Positions 5,478 to 5,576 of a stretch of 5,576 nt of DNA are shown one piece after another (position 1 is the first letter of the stretch; the number at the start of each line of letters is the position of its first letter). The stretch comes from an uncultured Prevotella sp. (GTDB lineage Bacteria > Bacteroidota > Bacteroidia > Bacteroidales > Bacteroidaceae): positions 1 to 5,576 of the forward strand of contig UQQN01000129.1 in NCBI GenBank assembly GCA_900543155.1, in the 5' to 3' direction. A model generated the notes under the pieces. That model worked only from the letters and a program-made list of their open reading frames with translations. It was not told the DNA's origin and made no database searches. Position numbers and translations under genes: made by a program.

Positions 5478-5576
5478 ATTAGCCTGTTAGGTAGGGTATT
5501 CAAAATCCATAATATTTTTCTGCACGGTTTTGAGGGTGTTTTGACATTGTAAATAGTTGATATTCAACAAGAACAA
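5478..5576 (+). repeat. Right arm of ~100-nt dispersed/inverted intergenic repeat
   Basis: This is the inverted counterpart of 39-137, about 5.3 kb away, and runs to the window edge, so its true end is not visible. The core 5486-5519 differs from the left copy at one base (A5498). GTTGATATTCAAC (5556-5568) forms a perfect 5-bp stem with a 3-nt loop. In this orientation the repeat has the same sense as mlaF, whose stop lies 184 nt before the core. Nothing else was recognised between the hairpin and this repeat (5396-5477). Confidence 0.85.

Noticed and set aside
1..5576. The whole window as a composite transposon bounded by the inverted repeats
   Set aside because: There is no transposase, integrase or cargo-like gene; the genes are housekeeping, the arms have diverged, and each arm is better explained by its position behind a gene 3' end.

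Overview
The window looks like a chromosomal piece of a Bacteroidales bacterium, most like Prevotella or Porphyromonas. Four things suggest this. There is a lipoprotein with the PorE domain order (TPR, PD40 propeller, carboxypeptidase-regulatory-like domain, OmpA C-terminal domain). There is a Bacteroidetes-type promoter (TTTG, 19 bp, TAnnTTTG) upstream of dapA. The start codons have A-rich leaders and no clear Shine-Dalgarno sequence. The MlaE/MlaF pair has no MCE gene beside it. The genus is inference; no rRNA or other taxonomic marker is present.

Layout. Positions 1-239 are non-coding and hold one arm of a long imperfect inverted repeat (39-137) and a terminator-like hairpin (192-236). dapA (240-1124, minus) makes 4-hydroxy-tetrahydrodipicolinate synthase, the entry step to lysine and diaminopimelate. 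The 414-bp divergent intergenic region (1125-1538) carries the dapA promoter, a probable degenerate second copy of it, several palindromes and direct repeats, and a candidate -7 box for the rightward gene. A 683-residue PorE-like lipoprotein (1539-3590, plus) follows. The next 198 bp (3591-3788) hold a strong nested hairpin and degenerate tandem repeats. Then come an mlaE-like permease (3789-4535) and an mlaF-like ATPase (4532-5302), overlapping by ATGA. The last 274 bp hold a nested terminator-like hairpin (5335-5395) and the second arm of the long inverted repeat (5478-5576), which runs to the window edge.

How the genes fit together. All four genes can be tied to the cell envelope: dapA supplies precursors for peptidoglycan (and lysine), the PorE-like lipoprotein should bind peptidoglycan from the periplasm and support the type IX secretion machinery, and MlaEF should move phospholipid between the inner membrane and the periplasm or outer membrane. 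They are not one operon, since dapA is divergent.

No defence system, CRISPR array, transposase, tRNA or rRNA was found. The most unusual signal is the pair of roughly 100-nt repeats in opposite orientation at the two ends. Each lies downstream of a gene's 3' end, after a hairpin, and in the same sense as that gene. The coding content itself is ordinary housekeeping.
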